Notes: generated by a model from the sequence alone, not told the origin. 64,000 nucleotides of DNA from Clostridium simiarum (GCF_018919175.1 NZ_JAHLQL010000007.1:80614-144613), one strand, 5' to 3'; shown: positions 27,790 to 37,693, counted from the first letter of the stretch. Program-made: numbers and translations.

Positions 27790-28250
27790 TCTGAAAATTT
27801 TTTTCCTCTTATCTAAAAAGAACTTCTCCTGTTGCTTAAAGTTTTTTCTTATCTAAAAGAGTTCCCCTGCTTATCTCAATAGTTCTTTTTTATCTAAAAA
27901 GGACCTCTCCTGTTGCCTAAAGACTTTCTCTTCTCATCTAAAAGAGTTGTTTTCTTACCTAAAAAGCTTCCCTTCCTACATATACCTAAAAACTTATCCT
28001 GTTTACTAAAAGGTTTTCATCTTATGTAAGGAGCCTCTTCTGTTAATTAAAGAGTTTCCTTTTTATTTAAAAGAGTTTACCTTCTTAATCTAAAAAATTA
28101 CTTTCTTATCCTAAGAATTCCGCTTGTTACCTAAAAGAGTTATTCTCTTATGTGAAAAATTTCCTCTCTTAGCTAAAGAGTTTACCGCTATCTAAAGAGT
28201 GTTCTTGTTACCTAAAGAGCTTTTATTCTTATCTAAAAAGTTTGTCCCGA
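27790..28250. repeat. Degenerate short tandem repeats reaching into the DMT gene
   Basis: About 460 bases made of variants of TTATCTAAAAAG/TTACCTAAAGAG separated by T/C-rich spacers, period roughly 25-30 bases, with a longer unit CTCTCCTGTTGC recurring 83 bases apart. The last units encode the C terminus of the DMT exporter. Typical of slippage-prone DNA; no inverted repeats that define CRISPR. Confidence 0.7.
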
Positions 28251-29127
28251 TTATTCCAAGAATGATCATGATTGCTCCAATAATATGAAAATACTCTAGC
28301 TTCTCTTTTAAAAATATTACACCAGCCATCATAGTTATTAATGTAGAAAGATTGCTAAACACACTCATCTTAGATGCTTCTATTTTAGATAATGAATAGT
28401 TTAGTAGTAGTGAAGTAACAAGGGATGACAATATGCCTAGATAGAGTATGGATCCCACAAATACTGGACTTGTGAAGGGTTTAAAATAAAGGTTGAGGGT
28501 TCCCTTTAAACTGTGATTAATAAAAGACATCACATTAAAAGATAAAAATCCTATAACAGTGGTCATATAAGTTAAGCATATAGGTTTATATTTTCTCGTC
28601 ATTTTTCTTGCTAGTACAGTATTAAAAGCAGAGGAAAGAGCAGATAAAACAATAAATACTACCCCCATAAAAACATCACTTTTAAGATTTATACCCTTCA
28701 TAAAAAAGATATAGATAACTCCTGCTACAGATAAGGTTAGTGATGCTTTCTGTAAAGTACTGGATTTTTCCTTTAAAAAAACTGCTGCAAATATCATTGT
28801 AAAAATAGGAATTGTTGCTTGAATAATACCTGCCTCTGAAGATGAAATATAGACTAGTCCAAAGATTTGAAAAGTAAAAAACATAGTTGGGTAAAATAGT
28901 GATAATAGAAGAATAACAGGTATATCCTTTTTATCTATATCTACCTTTATCCAACCTAATAAAACCGGCACAGAAATAAATATAAAGGACACTGTAAACC
29001 TATGAGCCAATGCATCCAGAGGTTCTGTTACAGTTAAAGTTAGTTTTGCAAATAAAAATGAAAAACCTATAATAAAAGCGTATATTATAGCGGCAATGTA
29101 AGCCTTTTTTTTATGTGAAAATTCCAT
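28192..29127 (-). CDS. DMT (EamA) family exporter
   Basis: A 311-residue inner-membrane protein with ten hydrophobic segments in two EamA repeats (FLFAKLTLTVTEPLDALAHR in the first; TVLARKMTRKYKPICLTY in the second). Members export amino acids, nucleosides or drugs. It is divergent from a MocR/PdxR-type regulator, which probably controls it. The C-terminal residues NFLDKNKSSLGNKNTL are encoded by the short tandem repeat that follows, so the protein end varies with the repeat. Confidence 0.9.
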   Translation of the reverse strand: MEFSHKKKAYIAAIIYAFIIGFSFLFAKLTLTVTEPLDALAHRFTVSFIFISVPVLLGWIKVDIDKKDIPVILLLSLFYPTMFFTFQIFGLVYISSSEAGIIQATIPIFTMIFAAVFLKEKSSTLQKASLTLSVAGVIYIFFMKGINLKSDVFMGVVFIVLSALSSAFNTVLARKMTRKYKPICLTYMTTVIGFLSFNVMSFINHSLKGTLNLYFKPFTSPVFVGSILYLGILSSLVTSLLLNYSLSKIEASKMSVFSNLSTLITMMAGVIFLKEKLEYFHIIGAIMIILGIIGTNFLDKNKSSLGNKNTL

Positions 29128-29261
29128 TTATACATTCCTCCTAAAGAAAATCTTTTAAACTTACCATAAGGTACACTTATATATTAGTGGATTGTAAAAT
29201 ATGATACAATATAAATAAACTACATCTATACCGGGACAGATTTCAATGAAGAGGTGATGAT

Positions 29262-30617
29262 ATGTACAAATATTTAGAGCTATTAAATAATATGGAGAAC
29301 TTAATTAAAAGCGGAGAGTACAAATCTGGAGATAAATTCCCTTCTATTCGTAATTTAACTGAACACTATAAATGTAATAAAAGCACAGTTATAAGAGCAT
29401 TAGAGGAATTAGAAAAACAACATATGGTTTATTCTATTCCTAAAAGTGGATATTATGTTGTGAATGGAAAAAGTAATAAAAATAGTAATAAAAAAACCTT
29501 ACTGGACTTTGAATCATCTTCACCTGACCCAGAGATTTTTCCCTATTTAGATTTTCAGCATTGCATTAATCAAGCAATTGACATATATAAAAATGATTTA
29601 TTTATATATGGAACTTCTAAAGGATTGCCCTCTTTAATTGATGTGGCACAAAAGAAACTGGCTAATTATCAAGTTTTTACTAATAAAGATAACATATTTA
29701 TTACATCTGGAGTTCAGCAGGCACTATCAATATTAACCACAATGGATTTTCCAAATAAAAAAGAAACTGTTTTAATAGAACAACCTAGCTATCATTTATT
29801 TATAGATTATCTAGAAACTTATAAAATTCCTACCATAGGTATAAAAAGAACCGGTGAAGGGATTGATTTATCTGAACTTGAGAGATTATTTAAAACAGAA
29901 AGTATTAAATTTTTTTATACCATGCCAAGATTTCATAATCCCTTAGGAACTTCCTATTCTCAAAAGGAAAAAAAGAAAATTGCAAAACTAGCATCAAAAT
30001 ATGATGTGTTTATTGTAGAAGATGACTACTTAGCTGATTTAGAAGAAGATTCTAAGGCTGATCCCATATATTCCTATGATGATTCCTCTAAAGTTATTTA
30101 TTTAAAGAGCTATTCAAAAATCATGTTCCCAGGCTTGCGCATTGGTATGGCTGTTATACCTAGCCTGCTCATTGAAACTTTTGGTAAGTATAAAACACTT
30201 ATGTCCATAGATAGTTCTATGATTTCACAAGCCGCCTTAGAAATATATATTAAAAGTGGTATGTTTCAGCGTCACAAAGAAAAGATTAAATATTCTTATG
30301 CTTTAAGAAGCAAGTCTTTAGCTTCTTCCTTACAAAAACAATTTAAAACCCATAGGGATATTTTTCAATATAAAATGCCTAAAACTCCATGTATTCACAC
30401 ATACATAAAATTATCTGATAACCTATCCAGCGAAAAACTTGTAAATAGCTTAAAAAAGAAATCCATTATGGTTGCCACAGAAAAAGGGCATTATTTAACC
30501 TCCTTTGAAAAGGAGCCAATGCTAAAGTTAAATGTATCAAATCTAGGTGAAGATTATATTGAGGAAGGAATCACTCTTATAATTAAAGAGATTGTAAGTA
30601 TGGGAAAGATTACTTAA
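29262..30617 (+). CDS. MocR-type GntR regulator with aminotransferase domain
   Basis: A 451-residue regulator. A GntR winged helix occupies residues 1-70 (FPSIRNLTEHYKCNKSTVIR) and a PLP fold type I domain follows, with the PLP Lys in YLKSYSKIMFPGLRIG and EDDYLADLE upstream. Such proteins sense PLP, amino acids or GABA. It is divergent from the EamA exporter gene across a 134-base intergenic region, which suggests a regulator-exporter pair. RBS GAAGAGGTG. Confidence 0.92.
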   Translation: MYKYLELLNNMENLIKSGEYKSGDKFPSIRNLTEHYKCNKSTVIRALEELEKQHMVYSIPKSGYYVVNGKSNKNSNKKTLLDFESSSPDPEIFPYLDFQHCINQAIDIYKNDLFIYGTSKGLPSLIDVAQKKLANYQVFTNKDNIFITSGVQQALSILTTMDFPNKKETVLIEQPSYHLFIDYLETYKIPTIGIKRTGEGIDLSELERLFKTESIKFFYTMPRFHNPLGTSYSQKEKKKIAKLASKYDVFIVEDDYLADLEEDSKADPIYSYDDSSKVIYLKSYSKIMFPGLRIGMAVIPSLLIETFGKYKTLMSIDSSMISQAALEIYIKSGMFQRHKEKIKYSYALRSKSLASSLQKQFKTHRDIFQYKMPKTPCIHTYIKLSDNLSSEKLVNSLKKKSIMVATEKGHYLTSFEKEPMLKLNVSNLGEDYIEEGITLIIKEIVSMGKIT

Positions 30618-30741
30618 TTAAAAGCCATAATATTATTTTTAAATGAAACTCATCTTCATAACTTCAAATAACAACATCGTGAAATTACTTAAGTTAAAGT
30701 TCCATTAAAATCTAAAAACCACTTGACTAAATGTAAATTTA

Positions 30742-30778
30742 AAGACCCCTGGGAATTGTCATTATCCCAAGGGTCTTA
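30742..30778. terminator. Bidirectional terminator between convergent genes
   Basis: Stem AAGACCC-TGGGA / TCCCA-GGGTCTT with one bulged base on each side, T-rich on the plus strand (TTATTTT), between the MocR gene and the ABC-2 operon. Confidence 0.75.
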
Positions 30779-30780
30779 TT

Positions 30781-31563
30781 TTAAGATCCTGTTGATTTAT
30801 AATGCCTTACACCAAAGCGCCAAAGAAGGAAACTTGGAATAAAGAATAAAAAAGAAACCAAAGGAGATAGCATATGAAAACTCTTACTTCCTTCATACTT
30901 ATCTATGATAAATAAAAATGGATAGTAGTTTATAAATGAAAGCGGAATAACAAATGTGAAAAATTTCAATACCCAGTCCTTATATATATCTAAAGGATAT
31001 TGAGCAAGCTCTCTGCCTCCATCAGTAAATATGTTCATAAATTCAAGTCCTTCTAGGGTAAAAAAGCATATAGCAGCATATATCACAAACAGGCAGAAAA
31101 ATACGCAAACCCCTCCTAATATCATTAAAGTAAGGGTTAATACCTTTTCTTTGTTCCACTCAACACCGCAGGTAATTATTGCATAAGCAAATATAACAAC
31201 TGCTTGTATAAGCCTTCCAATTCTAGTAAGTTCAATTTTTGACCCAAGTACCTGTAGTATTTCACTTTGGGGCCTTACCATAATTCTATCAAAGTCACCA
31301 TTAGATATTATACTTGAAAATGTATCAAACCCTCTTCCAAAGCATTCTGCCAATGCGAAGGATATGAACATGGTGCTAAAACATAATAAAACCTCATTAA
31401 AAGTATAGCCCTTAATGCTTCCAAATCTATTAAAAAGAAAATACATACTTAAGAAGGAAAAAAATGTTGTTAATCCTTGACCTATGGCAGTAAGTATGAA
31501 TGATGTTTTATATTCCATAGCCGAACGTAAATGAATGGAAAAATATTTCATATATAACTTCAT
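30781..31563 (-). CDS. ABC-2 type permease (COG3694 type)
   Basis: A 260-residue membrane protein with six hydrophobic segments. Segments MKYFSIHLRSAMEYKTSFI at the N terminus and GGRELAQYPLDIYKDWV are typical of the COG3694 permease. It is the third gene of an ATPase-permease-permease operon (COG4586-COG4587-COG3694). It is four bases after the previous permease. The export substrate of this three-gene family is unknown. Terminator shared with the convergent MocR gene. Confidence 0.88.
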   Translation of the reverse strand: MKLYMKYFSIHLRSAMEYKTSFILTAIGQGLTTFFSFLSMYFLFNRFGSIKGYTFNEVLLCFSTMFISFALAECFGRGFDTFSSIISNGDFDRIMVRPQSEILQVLGSKIELTRIGRLIQAVVIFAYAIITCGVEWNKEKVLTLTLMILGGVCVFFCLFVIYAAICFFTLEGLEFMNIFTDGGRELAQYPLDIYKDWVLKFFTFVIPLSFINYYPFLFIIDKYEGSKSFHMLSPLVSFLFFIPSFLLWRFGVRHYKSTGS

Positions 31564-31567
31564 TTTT

Positions 31568-32371
31568 CTAACCTCCTTGTACCACTACACGTTTTAAAGT
31601 TTTAGAAATCATAACTTTACCTATCACAATAAGTACTACTGCCCAAAATACTTGTAAGACCATAGCAAAAGAGGCTTCCTTTAAAGAAATATTGCCACTA
31701 TAGATTCTAAATGGAACATTCTGCATGGATCCAAAGGGTGAAAGATAAATATATTTAGTAAGCCATTCTGGTAAAAAAGGTAGCGGTACAAGACCTCCTG
31801 AAAGAAAATCTGCTATCATAACAAGGGTAAGTCTAACTCCCATAGGCGAGATGGTATAAAAAGTTAAAATATATATTAACATGCTATAGGAAATAACTAC
31901 TATAAAAGCTAAAACCATAGACAAAATAAATAAAATGCCTGATGCATAGGAGCTTGGTAGATTAAATTTATATGGTTTTGGTAGAAGATAGGCTATAATC
32001 AGTATTGGAAAACATCTTAAAATTGCTTTTGAAAGTCTATTAGCGCAGTTTTTAGCAAACCACATATTGTAAATATCAAGAGGTCTGCACAATTCATAAG
32101 ACACATTTCCTTCGGTTATTAAATCAAAGATTTCATTATCCAAAAACCAGGTCATAAAAAGTGCCAAGAAAGCTTGTTGAAGCCAAATATAGCTTGAAAG
32201 CTGTGAAAATTCCATAGGTGCATTTTGAGGATTACTACTATAAAAAGTGCTATATAGCATTATATACATAAAACCCCAAGCAAACTGTGTTGCAACTCCA
32301 GCATAAGCAGCTGCTCTATATTGAAGTCCATGTATAAATTTCATTTTAAAAAAAGATACATAGGCTCTCAT
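31568..32371 (-). CDS. ABC-2 type permease (COG4587 type)
   Basis: A 267-residue membrane protein with six hydrophobic segments (MRAYVSFFKMKFIHGLQYRA start; ELCRPLDIYNMWFAKNCANR in the first cytoplasmic loop). Its ATG overlaps the ATPase stop by four bases (ATGA), so expression is coupled. It pairs with the next permease as a heterodimeric channel for the COG4586 ATPase. Confidence 0.88.
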   Translation of the reverse strand: MRAYVSFFKMKFIHGLQYRAAAYAGVATQFAWGFMYIMLYSTFYSSNPQNAPMEFSQLSSYIWLQQAFLALFMTWFLDNEIFDLITEGNVSYELCRPLDIYNMWFAKNCANRLSKAILRCFPILIIAYLLPKPYKFNLPSSYASGILFILSMVLAFIVVISYSMLIYILTFYTISPMGVRLTLVMIADFLSGGLVPLPFLPEWLTKYIYLSPFGSMQNVPFRIYSGNISLKEASFAMVLQVFWAVVLIVIGKVMISKTLKRVVVQGG

Positions 32372-33348
32372 ATCTCATACTCCTTATAAAGCCCTACAAC
32401 TACTTCATCTGCTGTAACAGATCCTACACTAAAGTCATTAATTTCAACCTTTTCTGCTAGATGAGATATAGCTTTTGAAATAGAAAGTACCTCTGTATTA
32501 ACAGAAATAACTGCACGGCCTGTATACTTTTCTATAATACACATTCCCTTTGGTAATTCATTAATATGCCCTGAATATTCTACAGTTATTGTACGAGATT
32601 TATTAAATCTTTGTTTTAGCTCATCTAAATTACCATCAAGTAGAACCTTACCCCGTCCAATAAGAATAATCCTTTTTGTTAAAGCCTCTATATCTTGAGT
32701 GTCATGAGTTGTAAGTATAACTGTAGTTTTATTTTCTTTATTAATGGTTTTTATGAAATCTCTAACTGCAATTTTAGATACTGCATCTAGTCCTATGGTT
32801 GGTTCATCTAAAAACAATATTTTAGGACTATGTATAAGAGAGGCTGCTATTTCGCATCTCATACGCTGGCCAAGACTTAATTGCCTTGTAGGAACTTTAA
32901 TGATTTCTCCAATATTGAGTAGTTCGGTAAGCATGTTTAGGTTATTTTTAAATTTATTGTCTGGTATTTTATATATGTCCTTCAAAAGTTCAAAGGAGTC
33001 TGCAACAGGAACGTCCCACCACAATTGACTTCTTTGACCGAAGACAACGCCAATATCCCTTACATGGCTTATCCTATCCTTCCAAGGAGTTTTACCATTT
33101 ATAATGCACTGTCCCTTATCTGGATACAAAATTCCACTCATTATTTTAATAGTAGTGCTTTTTCCTGCTCCATTAGGTCCTATGTACCCTACCATCTCCC
33201 CTTCATCAATATTAAAGGATACGTCATCTAAAGCATTAATCACCTCATACTCTCGCTTGAACAGAGCTTTAACTGCCTTTGTAAGTCCGGGACTTCTTTT
33301 AGAGACCTTAAAAGATTTTGATATGCCTTTCATTGCAATCACTTTCAT
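32368..33348 (-). CDS. ABC transporter ATPase (COG4586 type)
   Basis: A 326-residue cytoplasmic ATPase. Walker A GPNGAGKST, Q-loop VFGQRSQLWW (the double-Trp is typical of COG4586), signature LSLGQRMRCE and Walker B KILFLDEPTIGLD are all present. The start is uncertain: ATG 33348 or the GTG one codon before, since the GAGGTG ribosome site is very close; ATG 33333 is also possible. It energises the two downstream permeases. Confidence 0.92.
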   Translation of the reverse strand: MKVIAMKGISKSFKVSKRSPGLTKAVKALFKREYEVINALDDVSFNIDEGEMVGYIGPNGAGKSTTIKIMSGILYPDKGQCIINGKTPWKDRISHVRDIGVVFGQRSQLWWDVPVADSFELLKDIYKIPDNKFKNNLNMLTELLNIGEIIKVPTRQLSLGQRMRCEIAASLIHSPKILFLDEPTIGLDAVSKIAVRDFIKTINKENKTTVILTTHDTQDIEALTKRIILIGRGKVLLDGNLDELKQRFNKSRTITVEYSGHINELPKGMCIIEKYTGRAVISVNTEVLSISKAISHLAEKVEINDFSVGSVTADEVVVGLYKEYEI

Positions 33349-33446
33349 CACCTCATTACTTTTTATTAATTTTTGGGTCGAAACTTCATTATACCATTTT
33401 TTTAATTATTAATAAAGAGTTTTTATTCCTTGGTTAGTGTTTTATA

Positions 33447-33597
33447 GGAAACTCATCTCCATGTCTTCAGATGAGTAAGCGATTCACACAAGATTTAAAA
33501 TCTTAGTTCTCTGCTTAACCGACTATCACCAAATCATAAATTTGAGTACCTGCTTAAGTGACTCACACAAGATCGTAGATCTTGGTTCTCTGCTTAT
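33447..33597 (+). repeat. Interspersed repeat family 1 (cluster A)
   Basis: Begins GGAAACTCATCT with the stem partner AGATGAGT, then AAGCGATTCACACAAGATTT... and two more hairpin units: CCAAATC/GATTTG-like (with decay) and ACAAGATC/GATCTTGG, each ending TCTGCTTA or CCTGCTTAA. Same layout as 51500-51811, 52963-53364 and the three inverted copies in the CRISPR region. Confidence 0.85.
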
Positions 33598-33608
33598 GTA
33601 ATGTTTAC

Positions 33609-33660
33609 TTGACAGGCAAATGAAATAATAATATATTTATAGTGTAAGGTAAACTTTACA
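33609..33660 (+). promoter_or_regulatory. Promoter and operator-like palindrome of the XRE-def operon
   Basis: TTGACA (33609-33614), 17-base spacer, TATATT (33632-33637). An imperfect palindrome TGTAAGGTAAACTTTACA (33643-33660) sits at the start of the transcript, a likely site for the XRE repressor itself. Confidence 0.6.
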
Positions 33661-33673
33661 GAGGTGATTATTA

Positions 33674-33910
33674 ATGAAAAATAAGTTGAAAGAATTTCGT
33701 GAATCTCTTGGATTAACCCAAGAGCAACTGGGGGAACTTGTGGGGGCTTCAAGGCAAGCTATCAATGCTATTGAAACTGAAAAATTTGAACCCTCCATAT
33801 GGTTAGCTTATGATATTTCTAAAGTATTTAACTGTTCTATAGAGGAAGTTTTTCTTTTTGAACAAAGTGAAAGAAAATCAAGATCTAATAGAAGTAAAGG
33901 GGTGGTTTAA
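33674..33910 (+). CDS. XRE family transcriptional regulator
   Basis: A 78-residue protein that is nearly all helix-turn-helix (RESLGLTQEQLGELVGASRQAIN), of the small YgzD/Xre type. A short charged tail follows (SERKSRSNRSKGVV). Its stop codon directly touches the ATG of the deformylase gene, so the two are co-translated. A palindrome at the promoter suggests autoregulation. Confidence 0.9.
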   Translation: MKNKLKEFRESLGLTQEQLGELVGASRQAINAIETEKFEPSIWLAYDISKVFNCSIEEVFLFEQSERKSRSNRSKGVV

Positions 33911-34363
33911 ATGGCATTAAGACAAATTAGACTTTTTGATGATCCAATATTGAGGAAAAAGAGTAAAGTAGTTGAAGTGGTAGATGATAGAATAAGGCAA
34001 ATACTAAATGATATGGCGGATACTATGTATAATGCAGAAAATGGAGCAGGCTTAGCAGCTCCACAAGTAGGTATATTAAAAAGATTAGTTGTAATAGATA
34101 TGGGTGAAGGACTTATAAAACTAGTTAATCCAAAGATAATCAAAGAGGAAGGTCAGCAAGAAGTCTTAGAGGGATGTTTAAGTATACCAAATACATGGGG
34201 AAAGCTAAAAAGACCAGCAAAGGTCACTGTACAAGCATTAAACGAAAATGGTGAAGAGATTACGTTAACAGCTACAGGAGATTTAGCAAAATGTTTCTGC
34301 CATGAAATCGACCATTTAGAAGGTATTCTTTTTACTGATCTAGTTACTGAATATGTAGAATAA
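33911..34363 (+). CDS. def: Peptide deformylase
   Basis: A 150-residue metalloenzyme that removes the formyl group from nascent proteins. Motif 1 GAGLAAPQVG (46-54), motif 2 EGCLS (87-91; Cys89 metal ligand), motif 3 HEIDH (131-135; His131, Glu132, His135). Complete. It is coupled to a small XRE regulator rather than to fmt/priA, so it is probably an additional deformylase. Its ribosome site (AAGGGGTGG) lies inside the end of the regulator gene. Confidence 0.95.
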   Translation: MALRQIRLFDDPILRKKSKVVEVVDDRIRQILNDMADTMYNAENGAGLAAPQVGILKRLVVIDMGEGLIKLVNPKIIKEEGQQEVLEGCLSIPNTWGKLKRPAKVTVQALNENGEEITLTATGDLAKCFCHEIDHLEGILFTDLVTEYVE

Positions 34364-34367
34364 TAAA

Positions 34368-34402
34368 GGTAAACAAATTTGTTTTATACAAGTTTGTTTA
34401 CC
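34368..34402. terminator. Bidirectional terminator
   Basis: Stem GGTAAACAAATTTG/CAAGTTTGTTTACC (one wobble position) followed by TCCTTATTTTT, between def and the convergent ABC operon. Confidence 0.85.
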
Positions 34403-34411
34403 TCCTTATTT

Positions 34412-35116
34412 TTAACCTGATATTACATATTTCTTTGTTTTAATAACCCCTAAACTCACAATCAAGAAAACCACCCCTATTATAAAAAGTACCATCCTAC
34501 TTCTTATAATAGTATCATCACTATAGCCACTAAAGTTATTTATAAAAAGCATGAATTTCTTTGTAAACATGCCTCTTGATAGAAGTTCAAAAAAGTAATA
34601 CCCTAAAGCAATTGATAAGGTATAAAAAATCTTTCTTGTGATAACTACTACTAATAAAGTAAAGGATCCCATAAAAAAAATTGTTGGTAAGGTTTTTAAT
34701 AATACCTTTAAAGAACTCATTGGTCCAAAACCTCTATTGGTCAAATCTAAATTGAGAGTATAAGTCATATTTATTACAGTTGGAATATAGATCAAAGAGA
34801 ATACTATAAAAATTCTTATGTATCTATATATAATCATATAAGCTCTGCTAATAGGTAATGTAATTAATATTTGAAATGAGTTAAAATCTAAATCATTAAT
34901 AAATAAATTCATGATAATTATAATAAAAGGTAATGGTAAGAATATCTCTGCATATTTAAAAATACTGGTTTCAATTTTAGTACTATTACCACCTATATAA
35001 CAAATTATATTATTATTCTTAAACACAACTATATTGAATATAAGATATAAAATTAAAGTAGAAATAACTATATTTTTAATTAACTTTAAATCAAAACTCA
35101 AGGACCATTTGTTCAA
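34412..35116 (-). CDS. ABC-2 type permease
   Basis: About 234 residues, with six hydrophobic segments (KNIVISTLILYLIFNIVVF first). Lys/Ser-rich loops. Start taken at TTG 35116 because GAAGGTGA lies 7 bases upstream; another in-frame TTG at 35155 overlaps the ATPase gene. It is the last gene of a permease-ATPase-permease operon. In such bacitracin/lantibiotic-type or regulatory-peptide exporters the two permeases differ in size, as here. Substrate unknown. Confidence 0.8.
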   Translation of the reverse strand: MNKWSLSFDLKLIKNIVISTLILYLIFNIVVFKNNNIICYIGGNSTKIETSIFKYAEIFLPLPFIIIIMNLFINDLDFNSFQILITLPISRAYMIIYRYIRIFIVFSLIYIPTVINMTYTLNLDLTNRGFGPMSSLKVLLKTLPTIFFMGSFTLLVVVITRKIFYTLSIALGYYFFELLSRGMFTKKFMLFINNFSGYSDDTIIRSRMVLFIIGVVFLIVSLGVIKTKKYVISG

Positions 35117-35130
35117 AATTAAATCACCTT

Positions 35131-36003
35131 CTATATCAATTGATAATATGTCCAAATATCTTGCAGTGTTGGTGTAGCCTCAGTTACTTCAATGAAATCA
35201 GATCTATCTACCTCTCCAAAAAACTTGCATTTAATAGCATCCTCTTCTAAATCTTGTGATATTATTAAATACTTACTTTGTAAATCTTTTAATTTGTCAC
35301 CTTTAATTTTGCCTATAAAAAAGCTTTCTGATGGATTCTTTAAAAACTCTTCATAAGTACCGCTAAATCTTATTTGTTTTTTATTTAAAATTATCACTCT
35401 TTTGTAAAAACTTTCAATATCCTCTATAATATGTGTTGATAAAAGTATAATTCTATCCTGTGAAATTGAGGATAAAATCTTATTAAAGTTTATTCTCTGT
35501 TGCGGATCTAGTCCAGCAGTAGGTTCGTCTACAATCAAAAGCTTAGGATCTCCTATAAGACTTTGCGCTATTCCAAGCCTTCTTCTCATTCCTTCTGAAT
35601 AGGATTTAATATTTTTATATACATAATCATTAATATCAGTAACTTCAATTACTCTATTAATTTCCTTATTTATAGTCTCTTTATTTGAACCTAACTTTAC
35701 TTTTGCAACAAACTTTAATAATTCAATTCCCTTTAACTGAGCATATAAATTAAAGGTTTGTGGTAAATATGCTATATTACTTTTTATTAAACTAATATCT
35801 TTATAATTATGCTGATTTAACTCTATATTTCCTGATGAATAGGGTAATATTGTTGCTAAAATCTTCATTAATGTACTCTTTCCAGCTCCATTCTCACCAA
35901 GTAAAACATTTATTCCAGTATTAAGCTCTAAATTTATATCCTTTAGAATTTCATTGTTTTTATAACTAAAATTTAAATTACTTATTTTTAAATTATCCTT
36001 CAC
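35131..36003 (-). CDS. ABC transporter ATPase
   Basis: A 290-residue ATPase: Walker A GENGAGKST, Q-loop YLPQ, signature YSEGMRRRLG, Walker B LLIVDEPTAGLD, and H-loop LSTHI. The start is GTG 36003, chosen because AGGAG precedes it by seven bases; an ATG 12 codons upstream overlaps the preceding gene and lacks a ribosome site. C-terminal region after residue 215 is a short accessory domain. It drives the flanking permeases. Confidence 0.9.
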   Translation of the reverse strand: MKDNLKISNLNFSYKNNEILKDINLELNTGINVLLGENGAGKSTLMKILATILPYSSGNIELNQHNYKDISLIKSNIAYLPQTFNLYAQLKGIELLKFVAKVKLGSNKETINKEINRVIEVTDINDYVYKNIKSYSEGMRRRLGIAQSLIGDPKLLIVDEPTAGLDPQQRINFNKILSSISQDRIILLSTHIIEDIESFYKRVIILNKKQIRFSGTYEEFLKNPSESFFIGKIKGDKLKDLQSKYLIISQDLEEDAIKCKFFGEVDRSDFIEVTEATPTLQDIWTYYQLI

Positions 36004-36019
36004 AGAATCACTCCTAAAG

Positions 36020-37693
36020 TTAAAGTATAGAAATTTCATTTATAATGATATAATTATCAAATACAAGAAAAGGTATATCCATCCTGAAATTTATGGGCAT
36101 AATAATTAAGGAACGATTATTTATAGACTCCTTTAAGGTAATTTCATTATCATTATAATTACCCAAATCCACATTGAAATTATTATATTTTATATCTGCT
36201 AATTTATTAAAAGTATTAACTAACGTTGATGAATTATTATTTATTATCTCCTCTGATGCCACCACATTAGTTCCATTTATGTTTTTTGAATCTAAAAATC
36301 CAGAAAGTAAATATACTTTATCTTCCCTACCCTGTAGGTTATAATAATCACTATTATTTAAAACCTTATTATCTGATAAATTACTTACAACCTTATTTTT
36401 GCAAACTAAGTTTATATTAAAATCCTTTTTTGATCTATCTTCTTCCAATGTAGGATACCATGCAAAGTTTGGAGGAAGCATAGCACAATTATTGTCTACA
36501 AAAAATGTTCTGTATCCTGCACCATTTACATAATTTATTCTCCCACCGTATTTAAATGTGATTTTAGTTGTATCCTTAGGATTTAAGTTTAAGTCCTTTA
36601 TTTTTACAATATCTTTATCCCTAGTATAAGATAATTTCTCATCTCCCTTAAAAATATCTTTTATTATTAAGGAGCTATCTAATTTGAAATCTATATCTTC
36701 CTTATTATTTTCTGAGGTATTTTTAATTTCCATTATGCAAGTTGATAAGAGCTTTTCTTTTAAAATCACTTCCATATTATAATTTAATACTTGAATTTTA
36801 CTATCACTTTTATTATTAGAAATAACTAATTTACCTTCAGGCTTATCTAGACAAATTCCTTTATTTGAATTGTATCTATTAAACACAACTAAAATTCCAA
36901 GAAAAGAAAACAGTGTTACTAAGCTAATAATTAATTTACTAGCCATAGCTTTTTTACAATATTGTTTTTTAGTAAATTGAATAGAAATACTTATAACAAA
37001 AATACTTAATATAACTAAAAATATTTTGTCTAGTATAAATCCATGATTGAATGAAAAGCCAAATAATGTGCTATATATTAAATCTGGTCTATCTTTCATA
37101 GTACTAAACAAATCCATTATTGCCTCATTATTAAATATCCTCATAAAAACCATAGAATTATAAGGTGTAAGTATTATTAAAGTTATAGCTCCTATAAGAT
37201 ATGCCTTAAATCCTTTAATAAAATTTCCTATAAATACTCCTAATGTTGAACTAATTATTATGGAGCTAATCCATGTAATTAATGTATATAATATCAGGTT
37301 AATCATAAGCTTTATACTAATCACCTTATAAAATGAGTAACCAATAATAATTAATATAGGTACTATTATTATTACAGTTGTGTAGATATACACAGCTATT
37401 AGTTTACCAACCAAAGCCTGAATAGAGGTAATGTTTAAAGATTTAATAAGCTCATTTTTATCTTGAGCTACATTTATCCCGATAATTATACAACATAAAA
37501 TAAAAAATATATTTATAAATATAGCTCCATCTATCCAAACACCAATGCTCTTTATATTAAACCTTTGAGAAACATTAAGCATGAAAATACTTAGAGCTAT
37601 TACAATGCCATAGTATAAAATACTCCATAAAGACTTCATAAGTAGTTTGAGTTCCAAATAAACCATTGACATTATATTATTTATTCTAATCAC
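36020..37693 (-). CDS. ABC-2 type permease with large extracytoplasmic domain
   Basis: A 557-residue protein: six N-terminal hydrophobic segments (to about residue 245), a further one near 255-275, then a roughly 280-residue polar domain with YTRDKDIVKIKDLNLNPKDT, which has the look of the peptidase-associated domain of COG1277-type proteins. No HExxH motif is seen. It is the first gene of the three-gene operon. The start may be GTG 37693 or ATG 37672. Its function within the exporter is unclear. Confidence 0.8.
   Translation of the reverse strand: MIRINNIMSMVYLELKLLMKSLWSILYYGIVIALSIFMLNVSQRFNIKSIGVWIDGAIFINIFFILCCIIIGINVAQDKNELIKSLNITSIQALVGKLIAVYIYTTVIIIVPILIIIGYSFYKVISIKLMINLILYTLITWISSIIISSTLGVFIGNFIKGFKAYLIGAITLIILTPYNSMVFMRIFNNEAIMDLFSTMKDRPDLIYSTLFGFSFNHGFILDKIFLVILSIFVISISIQFTKKQYCKKAMASKLIISLVTLFSFLGILVVFNRYNSNKGICLDKPEGKLVISNNKSDSKIQVLNYNMEVILKEKLLSTCIMEIKNTSENNKEDIDFKLDSSLIIKDIFKGDEKLSYTRDKDIVKIKDLNLNPKDTTKITFKYGGRINYVNGAGYRTFFVDNNCAMLPPNFAWYPTLEEDRSKKDFNINLVCKNKVVSNLSDNKVLNNSDYYNLQGREDKVYLLSGFLDSKNINGTNVVASEEIINNNSSTLVNTFNKLADIKYNNFNVDLGNYNDNEITLKESINNRSLIIMPINFRMDIPFLVFDNYIIINEISIL

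Noticed and set aside
27790..28250. Could the short repeats be a CRISPR array?
   Set aside because: Units are degenerate, spacing is irregular and the spacers are themselves repetitive.
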